Counted from the first letter of the stretch, positions 27,637-37,419 are shown. The stretch: 64,000 bases of DNA from Leptolyngbya sp. SIO1E4 (GCA_010672825.2 JAAHFU020000004.1:806001-870000), one strand, 5' to 3'. Numbers and translations: made by a program. Notes: generated from the letters alone by a model not told the origin.

Positions 27637-27681
27637 TATAAGCGGTTCTCGCCACAAGCACTCTACTGAAAACCGCTTATA
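27637..27681. repeat. 11-bp perfect inverted repeat (hairpin or element end)
   Basis: TATAAGCGGTT and AACCGCTTATA enclose 23 bases. It lies 64 bases after the transposase relic. It could be a hairpin terminator without a T-run, or the remains of paired element ends such as a miniature element. Flanking duplications were not found by eye. Confidence 0.5.
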
Positions 27682-28183
27682 CAGCCTGATTACTGATTGA
27701 AGAGACCTATTTAGATACTGCTTAAGGCACGTCTTGTTTTCTATAAAGACGTCAAATCTATATTAACAAGTGGCTGGCCTAGCGAAGACCACGTTGATTT
27801 TTATACTAAGCTAAAGCCCCAAGCAGAGGCAAATTTCGCCTTGGGCGATGACGATCACTTGGGTGTCAACTTCGATAATTAACAACAGTAGCCGCTGCAG
27901 CTGCCTATCGGTTGTAACGCATTCGACCTACAAGATTATCCGTCAACTTTGACCCACCTGATCGGGTAGTTTTTTCCCTCCACAACCAGACAGATTTAAA
28001 ACGATAGTTGCACATAGTTACGCTAGGGCTGCAGTTATCAGAACATAAAGAAAATTGGAAGCACACATAATGCTTTGTCTAAATCAGTTGTTTCAAAGCA
28101 GTCAGGGTTACAAAACCCCTGCATTAACAACTGATTGAGTGGTGGATCAATATCGGCTAAAACAACTGAAAGAGGTCTAAATC

Positions 28184-29119
28184 ATGTCAGAATCCCAGTC
28201 TGAAATGACTGATAAAATACACTTAGAACTGTCATCATCATTGGCAGATTTCACCAAAGAAGAAGACGTTCTCCGGATTTTTTCGAGTCTGCCGCTTCAA
28301 TCGAGTGCTGATGCTGGCTGGAAAAGCATCCAACTGCATCATCATTTTCTCCCAGCTGGGGAAACTCAGGAGTTTGCTAACCCTAATCACGTCATCGTCA
28401 TTCACGAATCGCAACAGCCCATCGAACTAGAACACACGTTTGATGGCAAGCGACAGAGTGAATTTCTTCATCCTCAGAAAATTGTTTTTTTGCCAGAGGG
28501 GATACCTCGACGGGGCACCTGGGAAGACACCGTTGAATTTACGCTGATCTTACTGGATCCGATCGCCGTCACGCGCACAGCCTATGAATCGATTGACCCT
28601 GATCGCATTTCCTTATTGCCTCAATCGATGGAATCAGATCCCTTGATTTATCAATTCGGTACTGCCTTGAGGCAAGTACTGCAAATGCAGCCACAACCCA
28701 GCAAACTTTATGCAGAATCCATGGCGACAGCACTATCAGCGCACTTACTGCAATATTACGCCACTCAAAAAAAGCCCCTGCAAGCTTTTTCGGGCGGCTT
28801 ACCCAAACACAAGCTACGACAGGCGATCGACTACATTCAAGCTCATCTTGCGGATGATATCTCACTTGCCACGATCGCCGAGGTGGTCGGCATGAGCCAG
28901 TACCATTTCAGCCGTCTCTTTAAGCAAACAACTGGTTTTTCCCCCTATCAATACGTGATTAAGTGCCGAGTCGAGCGTGGGAAAGAACTGCTTCTGCAGA
29001 AAGAGCGCAATATCACAGACATATCCTTGCAGGTTGGGTTTTCTAGCCATAGCCACTTTACCCAAAATTTCAAGCGACTCATTGGAGTAACCCCTAAAAA
29101 ATTTGTTCAGCAACAATGA
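28184..29119 (+). CDS. AraC-family transcriptional regulator
   Basis: A 311-residue regulator. The N-terminal two-thirds is a variable cupin-like sensing domain (FLPAGETQEFANPNHVIVIH, then FLPEGIPRRGTW). The C-terminal AraC DNA-binding domain has two HTH motifs: DISLATIAEVVGMSQYHFSR and ITDISLQVGFSSHSHFTQNF, ending IGVTPKKFVQQQ. It is the first gene of a plus-strand run that leads to an RND adaptor and pump, and so is likely their regulator. A small frame follows with a 4-base overlap. A second AraC at 34818-35699 closes the run on the other strand. Confidence 0.9.
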   Translation: MSESQSEMTDKIHLELSSSLADFTKEEDVLRIFSSLPLQSSADAGWKSIQLHHHFLPAGETQEFANPNHVIVIHESQQPIELEHTFDGKRQSEFLHPQKIVFLPEGIPRRGTWEDTVEFTLILLDPIAVTRTAYESIDPDRISLLPQSMESDPLIYQFGTALRQVLQMQPQPSKLYAESMATALSAHLLQYYATQKKPLQAFSGGLPKHKLRQAIDYIQAHLADDISLATIAEVVGMSQYHFSRLFKQTTGFSPYQYVIKCRVERGKELLLQKERNITDISLQVGFSSHSHFTQNFKRLIGVTPKKFVQQQ

Positions 29120-29463
29120 TTAATTCGCATGTTTCTCAACCCTGCCTAGTACCCATCACTCAAACAGATGGGGAACAGCTGTGGATAGCCTGTTCGTCAT
29201 CTCCCTCAGATGAATTGATGATCATCGATCATGTTGTCTATATTTCCCCTGTCTTAGTCAGTTCGTTAATTATCGGAATTGCCAGCCGTTATTTAGCCAA
29301 ATTGATTGTCCGCCAGCACCGTCTTCATCAAATAATTGCTCAACTTCAGCAAATTATTGCCCTTGAACGAATGCTTAGCCTCACAGGCTACAGAAGTTAT
29401 AAGTTTCAGAATTCAATGGTTAGCGAAGACAAAAAAGATTCATCCTCGAACCCCAAGCGATAA
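29116..29463 (+). CDS. Small possible membrane protein overlapping the AraC gene
   Basis: A 115-residue frame whose ATG overlaps the AraC stop (ATGA). Residues about 42-60 (VVYISPVLVSSLIIGIASRY) could form one membrane helix. The rest is Q/L-rich, then a polar tail. I recognise no family. The coupling overlap and absence of another gene in the interval make it plausible but unproven. Confidence 0.35.
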   Translation: MINSHVSQPCLVPITQTDGEQLWIACSSSPSDELMIIDHVVYISPVLVSSLIIGIASRYLAKLIVRQHRLHQIIAQLQQIIALERMLSLTGYRSYKFQNSMVSEDKKDSSSNPKR

Positions 29464-29903
29464 ACCCCAGACCAAATCTCCCGACGAAACATTTACAACT
29501 ACCGCGATCAAGCTCCCAATCGTTTGAAGCCATTCGCAAGATGTGAATAATTGCGCAAGATTTTGAGAGCATCGCTTCTATTCCACCCTTTACAGTCGTA
29601 TTGAAGCTGGGATCTGGAGCAATCCACTGACTCAATCGAGCCGCTATCGGCAACGTAAGGCACTGATACAACTCCGCAAGTTTGTGTCAGTCTAATTATC
29701 ACAATTCCGGAAATAGCTGTCACTTTTCAAATTCCTGTAAGAGCGCATAACAGTGCGTTCACTGCTCTGTGTGTCACTCAAAATTCAAAGTTTAGATGAT
29801 TTGCAAGTTCTGAAAACATTCTCATCAATATCGAAGCCTTCTTCAAAAAACACCGAAAGTGCGATCGCACTGTGTGCTGTCAATCACTCAAATAGGTCTC
29901 AAA
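29464..29903. other. Spacer with a possible gene scar
   Basis: About 440 bases without a supported gene. The plus strand near 29580-29696 reads a 39-residue open stretch ending RQRKALIQLRKFVSV before a stop, with no start. It may be the tail of a lost gene. The promoter and leader of the adaptor gene must lie in the right part. Confidence 0.3.
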
Positions 29904-31259
29904 ATGATCTGTTCCTACAAACCTTTGAAAACCATCAGTTTAGCTAGCGTTGTCCTTATAGGCACGTCACTACTCGGTTCCTGTCGGTCCATTGAATCCC
30001 CTGCCAACGCAAGTCAATCCACAGCTGTTTCGGTAGAGTTAGCTGCTGTTAAAAGTGACACGATTAGCGATAGTTCTGAGTTTTTGGCTCAACTAGAATC
30101 ACGCCAGGCGGTTGTTTTACAACCACGAGTAGAAGGCCAAATTGAGCAAATCTTTGTGCGTGTGGGAGATGAAGTTGAAGCGGGAGACCCCATCATACAA
30201 ATCGACGCTCGCGAACAACTCGCTTCTGTGGCAAGTCAGGCCACTGAAATCGAGGCAGCTCACGCTAACGTTCAACGCGCACGAGCAAGTCGTCAACAGG
30301 CTAGCGCCAACCTATCGCACTCTCACGCTAGCCTTCAAAACGCTGAAGCCACCCTCGCAACTCTCGAAGCGGACCGTCGCAAAGCCTCGGCTGAGCTTAG
30401 GTTCAATGAAGAGCAGTATCAGCGTTTTGAATCTATTTACACCGAAGGGGCCATCAGCAGCCAAGATCTGGCTCAATATCGCAATGGTTTAGATGTGGCC
30501 CACGCAGAACTGCAGGCCGTAGAGTCTCGCATACAAGCGCAACAGGCTGAAATCGAATCCTACAGAGCCAGCCTCAGCGCCCAGCAGGCAGAAGTGACGG
30601 CCCAAGAAGCCGAACTCGCCTATGCCGAACGGCAAATTCAGCAGGCTCAGGCTAACACTGAAGCACAAGAAGCTAGACTTGGCTACTACACCATTACTGC
30701 TCCGTTTGCGGGCACGATTGGCAATGTCCCCGTGAAGGTGGGTGACTTTGTCAGTACAGACACCCAACTCACTAAAGTTGCACAAAATGACTCGCTTGAG
30801 GTGAACGTTTCTATCCCCATTAATCGAGTTCCCTATGTCGGTATCGGGACAGAAGTTGAGATCCTGAATGCTCAGGATCACGTGGTCGAAACTAGCCGCA
30901 TCTTTTTCATTGCGCCTAATGTGGTAGACGGGACGCAATTGGTTTTGGTGAAAGCTCGGCTAGAAAATTCAAATAGTGAATTACGCGCCGATGAGTTTAT
31001 TCGAGCTCGCGTTATTTGGGAACAACAGCCAGGTTTGAAGATTCCAACAACGGCGATTTCTCGGATTGCAGGACAAACCTTTGTATTTGCGGCCGAATCT
31101 AGTGAGGATGGGCTCGTGGCTCGTCAGACACCCGTAGAACTCGGCGAGATTGAAGGAAATTATTATCAAGTTTTGGGCGGACTCGACTCTGACGATCAGA
31201 TTGCAGTAACTGGCTTACTACAGCTCTATGACGGGGCTGCGATCGCCCCTGAATCGTAA
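29904..31259 (+). CDS. RND efflux periplasmic adaptor lipoprotein (AcrA/MexA-like)
   Basis: About 451 residues from the ATG at 29904. That start yields a lipoprotein signal (VVLIGTSLLGSC) with the lipobox cysteine near residue 27; an upstream start would spoil it. The adaptor order is plain: lipoyl half VVLQPRVEGQIEQIFVRVGD, a long alpha-hairpin rich in A, Q and E (about 110-245), second lipoyl half YYTITAPFAGTIGNVPVKVG, a beta-barrel and a membrane-proximal domain. It joins the RND pump encoded 163 bases downstream to an outer-membrane channel not encoded here. The AraC gene upstream likely controls the pair. Confidence 0.9.
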   Translation: MICSYKPLKTISLASVVLIGTSLLGSCRSIESPANASQSTAVSVELAAVKSDTISDSSEFLAQLESRQAVVLQPRVEGQIEQIFVRVGDEVEAGDPIIQIDAREQLASVASQATEIEAAHANVQRARASRQQASANLSHSHASLQNAEATLATLEADRRKASAELRFNEEQYQRFESIYTEGAISSQDLAQYRNGLDVAHAELQAVESRIQAQQAEIESYRASLSAQQAEVTAQEAELAYAERQIQQAQANTEAQEARLGYYTITAPFAGTIGNVPVKVGDFVSTDTQLTKVAQNDSLEVNVSIPINRVPYVGIGTEVEILNAQDHVVETSRIFFIAPNVVDGTQLVLVKARLENSNSELRADEFIRARVIWEQQPGLKIPTTAISRIAGQTFVFAAESSEDGLVARQTPVELGEIEGNYYQVLGGLDSDDQIAVTGLLQLYDGAAIAPES

Positions 31260-31422
31260 GCTAAGCACTTTATCTCTCCATTTTCCCTGAGATGAAATTG
31301 TGCAAATTATCCATTGATTTTGTATCCGTATTGAGCCACCTTCTCTAAACGATAGTGAAGGTCAAGTACAGCTGTCAGCTCACGATTCTCGAAAGCTTTT
31401 TGCCGCCATCCTCATCAAGGCT

Positions 31423-34400
31423 ATGTTTGCGAAATCTTTTATAAAACGCCCTGTTCTAGCAATTGTGTGTGCCCTGATTATTACGTTATTAGGACTCATT
31501 GCAATTCCTACTTTGCCGGTTGAACAATATCCCAACATTAGCCCCGTTCAAGTTGTGGTAACCGCCAACTATACGGGAGCGAATGCTGAAGTCGTTGAAC
31601 AAAATGTCACCAATGTGCTGGAGCGACGCATTAACGGTGTCCCTGGGATGCGCTACATTACCTCCACCAGTAGTAACGATGGCACCAGCACAATTACCGT
31701 CACGTTTCGCCAGGGATACAGCCAGGATATTGCGGCTGTCGATGTGCAAAATCGTGTCGCGCTGGCCGAACCGCAACTCCCCGATACGGTTAGACAAACG
31801 GGGGTGAGCGTTACCAAGCAGTCCAGTGCGATCGCCGTCAGCTTTGCACTCTACAGCGATCACTATGACGGGGTCTTTTTAAGCAACTATGCCGACCAAT
31901 ATGTCTTAGAAGCCCTAAGACGCATCCCTGGGGTTGGTTCACTCACGCCCTATGGCGAACGTCGGTACGCTATGCGAATTTGGCTTGATCCGCATCGATT
32001 GGCCAGTCACCACCTGACCGCAAGTGACGTGGTTGAAGCGCTGAGAGAACAAAACTTCCAAGTCGGTATTGGGCGCATTGGGCAGCCGCCTACGGTGGAA
32101 GGACAGCAGTATCAAATCGACCTGCAAGCGGTTGGTCGGCTGCGTGAAGCGGGCGAATTTGAGAACATGATTCTCAAAAGCGATCCCAATGGGGCCATCG
32201 TGCGCTTGCAGGATGTCGGTCGGGCTGAATTAGGGGCGCAAAGCTATAACTCCTTTGCTCGGTATAACGGCAAAGAAACGGTAGGGTATGACGTCAAGCA
32301 GTTGCCCGGCAGCAATGCCCTTGAGGTGGCGAACGCGGTCAAGGCTGAGCTGTCAAACTTAGCCCAAAGCTTCCCGCCAAATGTGAATTATTCCGTTCCC
32401 TACGACCCATCACTGTTCGTAGTGGCGTCTCGCCAAGAGGTGATTACCACGCTGTACCAAGCCATTCTTCTCGTCGTCCTGATTATCTTTATCTTCTTGC
32501 AGGACTGGCGGACGATGCTGGTGCCAGCGATTACGATTCCCGTCGCATTGATCGGCACGTTTGCTTTTATCAAAGCCTTCAACTTTTCCATGAACAGTTT
32601 GACGCTGTTCGGCATCGTCTTAGCCACCGGGATGGTGGTAGATGATGCAATCGTGGTGGTCGAAGATATTGCTCGCCGCATTAAAGAAGGACTTGCCCCC
32701 GTTCAAGCGGCGATCGCGGCCATGCAGGAACTATCTGGGGCGGTGATTGCCACGTCACTAGTGTTGATTGCCGTGTTTGTGCCGGTCGCCTTTTTCCCCG
32801 GAGTTACAGGACAGCTCTACAAACAATTTGCGCTGACGATTGCGTTTGCGATCGTCATCTCTACCTTTCTAGCGCTGACCCTCACGCCAGCCTTATCTGC
32901 ATTGCTTCTGCGATCGCAACAGCCGCATCAGGGTTGGATGGGTCGAGTACTCAGTTGGGTTTTTGCGGGGGTGAACCGCGCTTTAGAGGCCATGCAAGCG
33001 GGCTACCGACGGTCACTGCGTCAAATTGTCCGCTTCAAAATGTTCGTCATTGGCTTGTTCATTGTGTCTTTAGGGGCAACGGGGTGGCTCTACCTCACGG
33101 TACCGACGGCATTCATCCCCGATGAAGATCAGGGATATGTGATGAATATTATTCAAGGCCCCGAAGGCACCACGCAGGAATATACGGGCGAAGTGATCAA
33201 CAAGGTTGATCAGAAAATGTTGCAAATTCCTGGGGTCGATAGTGTCTTTTCTCTAGGAGGCGTGGGGTTTACAGGCAACATTGCCAACAGTGGCATTTCC
33301 TACATCACGCTTAAACCTTGGGCAGACAGGAGTGTAGAAGAATCGGCTCAAGCAGTTCTCGGTAAAGCCTATGACTCGCTTGCGAACGTTTCACAAGCCA
33401 GCATATTTGCGATTAATCCACCGGCCATTATGGGATTAGGTAGTGTCGGAGGCTTTGTCTTTCAACTGCAAGATCGAGGGGGAAATGACCTCAATGATTT
33501 GCTGCAAATCAAAGATGAATTGGTTGCTCGGGCGAACGAAAGGCCGGAATTACATGAGGTCTTTAGCACCTTTATGGCCAATGCGCCGCAAAAAATCATT
33601 GAGATTGATCGAGATCGGGCCAAAGCCCTCCAAGTTGAGGTCGATGACATCCTGAGCACCCTACAAATCTTGATCGGGTCGCACTATGTCAACGACTTTA
33701 ATGCTTTTAATCGCACCTATCGGGTTTATGTTCAGGCCGATAAGCAATTTCGCTCTAATCCGAGGGATCTAGAACAGCTCTATGTTCGTTCGGCCACGGG
33801 GGAAATGATTCCGCTAGCCAACCTGGTCAACATGACGCCCCAAACAGGAGCTCAAACCATTACGCACTACAACTTATTTCGCTCAATCGAAATCAACGGC
33901 ATGGCCGCACCGGGCTACAGCTCTGGACAAGCGATCGCCGCCATGGAGCAAATCGCAGGGGATGTTTTGCCACGGACGATGGGCTTTGAATGGTCGGGTA
34001 TTTCTTTAGAAGAGATTTCTTCCAGTGGGCAGGCTCCGCTCATCTTTGGTTTGGGATTGGTCTTTGTCTTTTTGGTGCTAGCCGCTCAGTATGAGAACTT
34101 TATCGATCCGCTGATTATCATGCTGGCAGTTCCGCTAGCCATCTTGGGAGCCTTGTTGGCCCAGTCGATGCGAGGGCTGACCAATGATGTTTATTGTCAG
34201 GTGGGGTTAGTGATGCTGATTGGGTTAGCGTCTAAAAATGCCATTCTGATTGTGGAATTCGCTAACCAACTGCGGGAAGAAATGCCGATAGCCAAGGCCG
34301 CTATGGAAGCGGCGATCGCCCGCTTACGCCCGATTCTCATGACGGCATTGTCCACACTGATTGGGATTTTCCCGTTAATGGTAGCCACCGGGGCCGGGTC

Positions 34401-34581
34401 GGCTAGCCGTCAATCCATCGGCACGGCTGTATTTGGCGGCATCTTAGTGGCAACTTTCCTAAGCCTGTTTGTTGTTCCTGTTCTCTACATTGTTATCAAC
34501 ACGCTACGGTTTTATCTGCCCAAAATCTCCGCAGATCTACAGTGTACTTTAAGGCGCTATTTGTTCATTTTCAGAAATTAA
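31423..34581 (+). CDS. RND multidrug efflux pump, HAE1 family (AcrB-like)
   Basis: A 1052-residue inner-membrane pump. It starts MFAKSFIKRPVLAIVCALII, the standard HAE1 opening. Helix 4 has the proton-relay pair in GIVLATGMVVDDAIVVVEDI, and helices 11-12 carry LIGLASKNAILIVEFANQLR and MTALSTLIGIFPLMVATGAG. The two large periplasmic porter loops (about 35-335 and 565-870) are complete, so the gene is intact. Together with the adaptor just upstream it exports hydrophobic drugs or metabolites using the proton gradient. Confidence 0.93.
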   Translation: MFAKSFIKRPVLAIVCALIITLLGLIAIPTLPVEQYPNISPVQVVVTANYTGANAEVVEQNVTNVLERRINGVPGMRYITSTSSNDGTSTITVTFRQGYSQDIAAVDVQNRVALAEPQLPDTVRQTGVSVTKQSSAIAVSFALYSDHYDGVFLSNYADQYVLEALRRIPGVGSLTPYGERRYAMRIWLDPHRLASHHLTASDVVEALREQNFQVGIGRIGQPPTVEGQQYQIDLQAVGRLREAGEFENMILKSDPNGAIVRLQDVGRAELGAQSYNSFARYNGKETVGYDVKQLPGSNALEVANAVKAELSNLAQSFPPNVNYSVPYDPSLFVVASRQEVITTLYQAILLVVLIIFIFLQDWRTMLVPAITIPVALIGTFAFIKAFNFSMNSLTLFGIVLATGMVVDDAIVVVEDIARRIKEGLAPVQAAIAAMQELSGAVIATSLVLIAVFVPVAFFPGVTGQLYKQFALTIAFAIVISTFLALTLTPALSALLLRSQQPHQGWMGRVLSWVFAGVNRALEAMQAGYRRSLRQIVRFKMFVIGLFIVSLGATGWLYLTVPTAFIPDEDQGYVMNIIQGPEGTTQEYTGEVINKVDQKMLQIPGVDSVFSLGGVGFTGNIANSGISYITLKPWADRSVEESAQAVLGKAYDSLANVSQASIFAINPPAIMGLGSVGGFVFQLQDRGGNDLNDLLQIKDELVARANERPELHEVFSTFMANAPQKIIEIDRDRAKALQVEVDDILSTLQILIGSHYVNDFNAFNRTYRVYVQADKQFRSNPRDLEQLYVRSATGEMIPLANLVNMTPQTGAQTITHYNLFRSIEINGMAAPGYSSGQAIAAMEQIAGDVLPRTMGFEWSGISLEEISSSGQAPLIFGLGLVFVFLVLAAQYENFIDPLIIMLAVPLAILGALLAQSMRGLTNDVYCQVGLVMLIGLASKNAILIVEFANQLREEMPIAKAAMEAAIARLRPILMTALSTLIGIFPLMVATGAGSASRQSIGTAVFGGILVATFLSLFVVPVLYIVINTLRFYLPKISADLQCTLRRYLFIFRN

Positions 34582-34817
34582 TGTCTATTCCAACGAAGAA
34601 ATAGATGTTTTAGGCTTTTCTGAAAAGTTTTGGGCACTATTTTCCAGTTTTAGACGGGCAGCCTTTTCCACCTAATCCTCCTTTTCATGATGTGATCAAA
34701 ACCCATCGAATGCCTTACATTAAAAGTATTTCAATGGTTTTCAGAGCCAATCATGTTATGTGGAATGATTCTCTCTAGTAAGTTGTTATGCCTTATGTTC
34801 CTGGGCAGCTACTCCAA

Positions 34818-35699
34818 TCAAAGGCGCTGTCGATATTCATTGGGTGTGATCCCTATCATTTTGCGAAACTGATGAGTGAGGTGGCTCTGACAGCTGAAGC
34901 CACACTGAACCGCGATCTCTGCGATCGAGTAGTGGTGCCGCGTCAATAACTTTTTTGCTCGCTCAAGTCTTTGTTGCGTAACATATTGCCAAGGAGAGAT
35001 TCCTGTGGAAAGCTTAAAAAGGCTCGAAAAGTAGGATGGGTTGAGACTTACCACCTGCGCCAAATCGGCTAGCCGGATCTCTTGGCCCAGATTCGCGTCG
35101 ATATAGTCTAGTACTTGATTTAGCTTCAGCTTACTGAGCCCTTGTTTAGTCTTGAGAGACTTCAGGATACGTGAAGAATAGTTCCGTAGTAGATGAACTG
35201 CTAAGAGATTCGTTAACGATTCCAGACACAGCCTACTTCCCCAATTCCCTACTTGAGTTTCACGCTGGAAGCACCACACGATTTCTTCAAGCTGTTGGTC
35301 GCGGCGCTTAAACGTGCTGATTAGCTCAACCCGTGTAGGTTGAGCAGGATTTACCGCTAAGGCGAGGCTTTCTAAAAAAGTCGGCTGAATGATAAAAGCT
35401 AAGACCTCATCTGTTGACTCGCAGGCGCTAAAGAAAGGGGCATCGGCAGGAATTAACAAAAAGTCGCCTCGTCTAAGTGAACTGTCATACTCCCGACCAT
35501 CTAATCGCATCACTTGACGCGAGACGTTGCCTAGTCCAAACACCAGCACATGGTGAGGCAACCCTTCAGATGTTTCGCATTCGCCAGCAGGGTGAACCTG
35601 ATGCTCGGCGACAATGCTGCCTTGGTGAAGGCTTTGACTAGAGCGCACCCAACCGGGCTGGACCACTTCTGCCATATGAATGGATGATTCAGAAGACAT
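34818..35699 (-). CDS. AraC-family transcriptional regulator
   Basis: A 293-residue regulator. The N-terminal domain (about 30-190) is cupin-like, with HQVHPAGECETSEGLPHHVL. The C-terminal DNA-binding part has IRLADLAQVVSLNPSYFSSL and IAEIAVQCGFSCQSHLTHQF, ending IGITPNEYRQRL. It is convergent with the RND pump gene and divergent from the S41-like gene at 35892. It could act on either or on itself. The divergent spacer holds a CAGATTT/AAATCTG hairpin at 35767-35785. Confidence 0.88.
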   Translation of the reverse strand: MSSESSIHMAEVVQPGWVRSSQSLHQGSIVAEHQVHPAGECETSEGLPHHVLVFGLGNVSRQVMRLDGREYDSSLRRGDFLLIPADAPFFSACESTDEVLAFIIQPTFLESLALAVNPAQPTRVELISTFKRRDQQLEEIVWCFQRETQVGNWGSRLCLESLTNLLAVHLLRNYSSRILKSLKTKQGLSKLKLNQVLDYIDANLGQEIRLADLAQVVSLNPSYFSSLFKLSTGISPWQYVTQQRLERAKKLLTRHHYSIAEIAVQCGFSCQSHLTHQFRKMIGITPNEYRQRL

Positions 35700-35891
35700 C
35701 CGCTAAGCCTCATGAATCATACTGCTTCAAGCTGACATGTTTCTTGCAAAGACCTATGCATCGTGACAGATTTCAAAAAAATCTGCAAGACAGCCACATA
35801 CAAGTTAGCGGATGATAGACACCTCGACGCGAGCGTGTAAAGCCAACTATGAGTAACAAAAAATCAAAATCATGCAAGCTTAAGTAAAGTC

Positions 35892-37049
35892 ATGAAAAAG
35901 ACAAAATTTATTCAGCAGTTTTTGCTTCTGGTTACGCTTTTGATCCTGACAGGATGTCGCTCCTTTGGCCTTTCACGGAGTCAAGAACAGCAGGTATCAG
36001 ACAACAGTGCAAAGCAAGCAGAAAATACAGATGTTTCACTTAGTTGGTTTGCTGACTCTGAACTAGAGCCTATAGATATCATTTCTGCCCCAGAGGCAAA
36101 GGCGTTTGTCAATAATATCTACCAAACGCTTGACGATGAAATTTTTGATCCAGAATTTAAGCAAGAGGAACGTAATCGGCAGCGACAAGAACTCTTAGCT
36201 GAAATTGACGGTCAACCACGCTGGACGAGAGCAGAACTGACTGAGCATGTCAGTAATCAGTTTGACTCGCTTTCAGTGTCTCATCTGAGAATTTTAGACC
36301 CGGTAGAAGGTGAAAAATTATTCCGCATGATTGAGCAAGAACCATTGCCAGATACTGTCCCGGAGTCAGCGATCTCGGCAGAAATGAGAGGCAGGGTTGG
36401 CATTTTAACAGTTCGTAGCTTCTTGATTCCTCAAGTTACCAAGTCCGCACTAGATCAAGCAAAATCCCAACTCTCTCAAGCTGAGGTGATTTTAATCGAC
36501 GTGCGTGGGAATGGTGGTGGCGCAGGCTCAAGCATCAGCTATCTTGTAGAAGACATTGTAGGTGCTGACAAAGTGCTGTGGCGGGATAGAACTCGGGAAG
36601 GGCTACAGATGCAAGAGCCATATGTTTTCCAGGGATATTTTGATGACTCAATAAATGCTCAATCTGAAGCTGAGATTAAGCTGTCTGAAGAGCAACCGTA
36701 TGTTGAGTGGCGCACTCGGTCGGAAGCTAAAAAAGATCCCAGACCTCATTTCATTTTGATTGACGATCAGTGTGGTTCATCTTGCGACTTGTTCGCTGGA
36801 ATCATCAAGGATTATGGAGCTGCCACAATCCTTGGTGTTCGCACAATGGGAGCGTTGTTTGGGGGCGATGCTTTTAGATTAGACTGGCAGGGATTTGCGC
36901 TGATTGTCCCAACTCTTCAGGTAACTTCGCCAAAGGGTAATACGATTGAAGGGGTGGGCGTGCAACCAGATGTTGAAATTCCTGAATGTCAAAACAGCGG
37001 CAGCCAGTGCCTTGAAAAAGCAGTTGAAATTGCAGGCGCAGCGACATAA
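35892..37049 (+). CDS. S41-family (tail-specific/C-terminal-processing) peptidase-like lipoprotein, cassette-like
   Basis: A 385-residue protein. The N-terminus MKKTKFIQQFLLLVTLLILT ends in the lipobox LTGC (Cys22), so it is a lipoprotein. The S41 fold is seen in VILIDVRGNGGGAGSSISYL and in CGSSCDLFAGIIKDYG, where the serine of the usual nucleophile elbow lies. VGVQPDVEIPECQ is the usual closing strand. No PDZ domain is evident. The stop codon lies within the 5' arm of an integron attC-like site (37047-37128). That is exactly how a gene cassette is built, so the gene was probably captured as a cassette. Confidence 0.8.
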   Translation: MKKTKFIQQFLLLVTLLILTGCRSFGLSRSQEQQVSDNSAKQAENTDVSLSWFADSELEPIDIISAPEAKAFVNNIYQTLDDEIFDPEFKQEERNRQRQELLAEIDGQPRWTRAELTEHVSNQFDSLSVSHLRILDPVEGEKLFRMIEQEPLPDTVPESAISAEMRGRVGILTVRSFLIPQVTKSALDQAKSQLSQAEVILIDVRGNGGGAGSSISYLVEDIVGADKVLWRDRTREGLQMQEPYVFQGYFDDSINAQSEAEIKLSEEQPYVEWRTRSEAKKDPRPHFILIDDQCGSSCDLFAGIIKDYGAATILGVRTMGALFGGDAFRLDWQGFALIVPTLQVTSPKGNTIEGVGVQPDVEIPECQNSGSQCLEKAVEIAGAAT

Positions 37050-37128
37050 CAATCTAGCTGGAGCGGACTGAACAGAATTGTTTTAGCATCTAAAGGTTGC
37101 TTGCCGCCGCTCAGCTGAAACGTTAGAC
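37047..37128 (+). other. Integron attC-like recombination site
   Basis: Folding the strand by eye gives the attC plan. R boxes: TAAC (37047-37050) pairs with GTTA, and the right end GTTAGAC fits the consensus GTTRRRY. Five unpaired bases lie on each side (37051-37055 and 37117-37121), as in the unpaired central spacer. L boxes: AGCTG (37056-37060) pairs with CAGCT, and AGCGG (37062-37066) pairs with CCGCT, leaving G37061 unpaired, as the extrahelical base should be. A 40-base terminal loop closes the hairpin. The left R box is imperfect (ACATAAC against RYYYAAC). It directly follows the S41-like gene. Confidence 0.72.
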
Positions 37129-37157
37129 AGCATCAGCAGGTTTGAGTAAGGTAAAAC

Positions 37158-37265
37158 ATGGGTACAGAGCAGGAGCCCGGTACATTGAACCTTGCTGGAG
37201 CAGATCGTCCAGCTTTAATGGATGCAGTCATAAGAGCGCTTAAGCGGCTTGAGCCAGCCCTGTAA
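37158..37265 (+). CDS. 35-residue open frame after the attC-like site
   Basis: ATG at 37158 with AAGGT eight bases before it; it ends TAA at 37263-37265. The product begins MGTEQEPGTLNLAG and ends in an amphipathic helix ALMDAVIRALKRLEPAL. No family is recognised. It may be a tiny cassette-borne protein or the end of a lost gene. Its reality is uncertain. Confidence 0.25.
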   Translation: MGTEQEPGTLNLAGADRPALMDAVIRALKRLEPAL

Positions 37266-37314
37266 GTTCGAAGCGAGATAATCAAAAATCTGTTAATTCA
37301 AAATTGTCGAAAGA

Positions 37315-37342
37315 TTTTGATAGTTTCGCAGAATTTTGATAG
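37315..37342. promoter_or_regulatory. Direct repeats upstream of the antiporter gene
   Basis: TTTTGATAG occurs at 37315-37323 and again at 37334-37342, 19 bases apart (about two helical turns). They lie roughly 80-100 bases before the antiporter ATG, in the right place for an activator site. The antiporter also has a strong AGGAGG just upstream of its start. Confidence 0.3.
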
Positions 37343-37419
37343 CCTAGTGCTCAAAGCTTTTCCTATGCTTTAAACATACCTTTCGAGGTTATATGACTTA
37401 GCGTAGGAGGGTTTATCCC

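Noticed and set aside
27948-27975. ACCC...GGGT followed by T-run as a terminator
   Set aside because: A stem of only four pairs with an eight-base loop is too weak, and no gene ends within 600 bases on that strand.
27430-34817. Shared TGGGCAGCTACTCCA near 27428 and 34803 as an element end
   Set aside because: The match stops after about 15 bases on both sides and neither copy borders a matching element; chance or an old scar is as likely.
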